Positions 5,108-6,909 of a DNA stretch of 6,909 nt are shown here, one piece after another. Within the stretch, counting starts at the first letter, position 1. Each line of letters starts with the position of its first letter. Source of the stretch: Bacteroidota bacterium (lineage in GTDB: Bacteria > Bacteroidota > Bacteroidia > Bacteroidales > UBA1556); assembly GCA_003648395.1 (NCBI GenBank), contig QMPB01000236.1:1-6909 (forward strand). Direction: 5' to 3'. Below the pieces are notes generated by a model, which was not told the origin of the DNA, searched no databases, and saw nothing but the letters and a program-made list of their open reading frames with translations. The position numbers and the translations under genes were made by a program.

Positions 5108-6909
5108 CTATTTATATTCCACTTCATCCATAAAAATATAGCCTTTGCCTCCAGCACCAAGATGGTTTTCGGGACAAATATTATGATTCTTAGCATAAAA
5201 ACGAATATATCTTAATTCACGTTTTGTAAATTCTACAGAAAAGGTTTTTATGATTACACTCAATTCATCTTTAGAAATATTATTGTCTATTCGGCCAAGT
5301 TTATTATACTCATTACCATCCAATGAGCCGTAAAATTCTACATATTCCGGCATAAATATCCATGAGCGATTATCTTGTATAAAGTTTGTTCTTAGGGTAG
5401 TAACCCATTGTGTGCTGCCCAAATCAATTATTCCATCCACATCTTCCCAATAATACCCTTGCCACGAGCCATTACGGAAATTAGAGCCGCCAATAATTCC
5501 ATCAATTAGAGCCATCTCGCCTCCCGCAGCATATTGGTCCTGCCATTTATTTTTCATACTTACACTCATTTCTGAGGGTACTTTATATAGATTTGAAGTT
5601 ACTTTTTTACTTTTTATAGAGCCCTTTTCTGCCCACATTATTATGCTTGTAGTATTATAAATATAGAAAGGGGCTTTATACTCAACTTTATTTTTTGCAT
5701 CTATTTCCATAAATACAGTTGAGCCATCTTCCGTTGAAATAGTAATAAGCGTACTATCTCTAAATGAACGTAATGCTCCTGATATTGATGGTGATGAAAG
5801 AATAATATTATCATTAATGATAGAACTTGGCAACCCATCTTCATCGAAAATTATAGCGTCGCCATCTTTCATTATAAACTCGAGTGTACCACCACTCATA
5901 ATATCCTCATAATCGATATATGCTTTTGTATAAGCTTTATCATTTAACTTAATTGCATATACGTATGCCGTTGCTCCCTTATCACCAGATTTTATTATCT
6001 CAAATGTATTACCATTTTCTAAATTCAGTTTTACATTATCAAAAACAGGCTTTCCAAAAACAAATTCGCCATTGGCGGGATTTACAGGATAAAATCCCAT
6101 TGATGATAATACATACCATGCCGACATTTGTCCGCAATCTTCATTGCCACTGTATCCATCGGGCTGATTAGAGTACATCTCATCATAAATTTGTTGTAGG
6201 TAATCTTGAGTTTTTGCAGATTTATTTACATAATTATATAAATATGCCATATGATGGCTAGGCTCATTGCCATGTGCATATTGCCCAATAAGGCCTGTAA
6301 TATCTGATTGTTTACGACCTGTAGTTTCGGTAGAAGCTGTAAATAAATTATCGAGTTGTTTCTCAAATTTATCCTTGTCTCCAATAAGCTTTTGCATAGT
6401 GTATATATCTTGCGGAACATAAAAACTGTATTGCCACGAATTGGCTTCGGTAAAATTAAAATCCACCTCCGAAGGGTCAAAAGGGGTTTTCCATATTTGC
6501 GCCAATTTAGGACGCATAAAACCACTCTCTCCATCAAAAATATTCTTATACGACTGAGCCCTTATGGTAAATGAGGTATAAACTTCTTCATTTCCTAATT
6601 GCTTTGCTAATTGAGCAATACACCAATCATCGTATGCATATTCAAGTGTTTTGGAAATACTCTCAGCATCATCAGAAATGGAGATATATCCATTATCACG
6701 ATAGGCCTCTAAACCAAGATGATTGGCATTGGCACTTTTCAACATCATTCTCAATAATGTATCTCCATTAATATCGCTTAAGCCTTTCATATAAGCATCT
6801 ACTATTACTGGAATTGAATGATAGCCAATCATGCAGCCAGTGTAATTTCCTGCTAGCTCCCAAATTGGAAGCATTCCGCCATCATCATATTGGTTTTTAA
6901 AAGTATTGA
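5108..6909 (-). CDS. GH92 family glycosidase (alpha-mannosidase-like), C-terminal part, with two accessory modules
   Basis: The frame is open to the window edge (599 residues seen); the N-terminal beta-sandwich, part of the catalytic barrel and any signal peptide lie outside. An internal Met at 6874 is not the start, because the frame reads through it with family sequence (YDDGGMLPIWE). Numbered from that Met, the catalytic domain runs to about 350: MLPIWELAGN, GYHSIPVIVDAY, EANSWQYSFYVPQD (143-156), GNEPSHHMAYLYNY (202-215) and GYSGNEDCGQMSAWYVLSSMGF (240-261). The last two are hallmark GH92 motifs holding acidic active-site and calcium-binding residues. Known family members are calcium-dependent, inverting exo-alpha-mannosidases, mostly alpha-1,2, that trim mannans and N-glycans. 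A chitobiase/hexosaminidase C-terminal-like module follows (about 358-432, FRDSTLITIS...). Then comes an F5/8 type C, discoidin-like module (about 440-588, LIDGIIGGSNFRNGSWQGYYW, ending YIRFYAKN and FMDEVEYK), likely for carbohydrate binding. Full length is probably 900-1000 residues. The exact linkage is not deducible. No SusC/SusD genes are visible here. Confidence 0.93.
   Translation of the reverse strand, partial: NTFKNQYDDGGMLPIWELAGNYTGCMIGYHSIPVIVDAYMKGLSDINGDTLLRMMLKSANANHLGLEAYRDNGYISISDDAESISKTLEYAYDDWCIAQLAKQLGNEEVYTSFTIRAQSYKNIFDGESGFMRPKLAQIWKTPFDPSEVDFNFTEANSWQYSFYVPQDIYTMQKLIGDKDKFEKQLDNLFTASTETTGRKQSDITGLIGQYAHGNEPSHHMAYLYNYVNKSAKTQDYLQQIYDEMYSNQPDGYSGNEDCGQMSAWYVLSSMGFYPVNPANGEFVFGKPVFDNVKLNLENGNTFEIIKSGDKGATAYVYAIKLNDKAYTKAYIDYEDIMSGGTLEFIMKDGDAIIFDEDGLPSSIINDNIILSSPSISGALRSFRDSTLITISTEDGSTVFMEIDAKNKVEYKAPFYIYNTTSIIMWAEKGSIKSKKVTSNLYKVPSEMSVSMKNKWQDQYAAGGEMALIDGIIGGSNFRNGSWQGYYWEDVDGIIDLGSTQWVTTLRTNFIQDNRSWIFMPEYVEFYGSLDGNEYNKLGRIDNNISKDELSVIIKTFSVEFTKRELRYIRFYAKNHNICPENHLGAGGKGYIFMDEVEYK

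Noticed and set aside
5164..5180. A further GGACAAA-like string inside the GH92 gene
   Set aside because: It encodes part of the conserved discoidin-like module (ICPEN) and has no partner at 11-bp spacing, so it looks coincidental.
6226..6537. A 103-codon minus-strand frame overlapping the GH92 gene in another frame
   Set aside because: The GH92 frame contains the hallmark GNEPSHH motif across the same bases, and the alternative translation shows no family features.
1..6909. tRNA/rRNA genes, CRISPR arrays, insertion sequences, attachment sites
   Set aside because: No cloverleaf-like or rRNA sequence, no regularly spaced repeats, and no transposase or integrase frame was seen on either strand.

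Overview
The window looks like a chromosomal piece of an AT-rich Bacteroidota bacterium, probably an anaerobic or facultatively anaerobic Bacteroidales/Marinilabiliales-type organism. The evidence is a Porin_O_P-type outer-membrane porin, a LuxR-like regulator with the C-terminal helix-turn-helix typical of this phylum, a multi-domain GH92 glycosidase, A/T-rich leaders with no Shine-Dalgarno sequence, and a perfect Bacteroidota-type -7 box (TAnnTTTG). The genus is a guess. All five recognisable genes lie on the minus strand, so transcription runs from high to low coordinates.

In transcription order: (1) 6909-5108, the C-terminal part of a GH92 alpha-mannosidase-like glycosidase, whose N-terminus is outside the window. 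It carries a chitobiase/hexosaminidase C-terminal-like module and an F5/8 type C (discoidin/CBM32-like) module. (2) 4981-3620, a cytosolic one-component regulator with two PAS-like domains and a LuxR-like HTH, with its own predicted promoter and a hairpin at the start of the message. (3) 3619-3236, a 384-bp non-coding region with a direct repeat and two inverted repeats, the likely control region of the next operon. (4) 3235-1748, an aspartate ammonia-lyase (aspA) that begins with a clear Sec-type signal peptide. (5) 1717-638, a type II L-asparaginase (ansB), also with a signal peptide, 30 bp after aspA. (6) 626-557, a strong intrinsic-terminator-like hairpin. (7) 534-1, the N-terminal part of an outer-membrane porin, cut by the window edge.

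The most interesting point is the gene set in (4), (5) and (7). Both deaminating enzymes carry export signals, so this cell may convert asparagine to aspartate and then to fumarate, releasing two ammonia molecules, entirely in the periplasm. The adjacent porin could be the entry route. Aspartase is normally cytoplasmic. An exported form would deliver fumarate outside the inner membrane, where it could enter through a Dcu-type fumarate/succinate antiporter and serve fumarate respiration; no such transporter is visible here. The PAS/HTH regulator just upstream, in the same orientation, is a plausible but unproven controller. The link to the GH92 gene is probably only adjacency.
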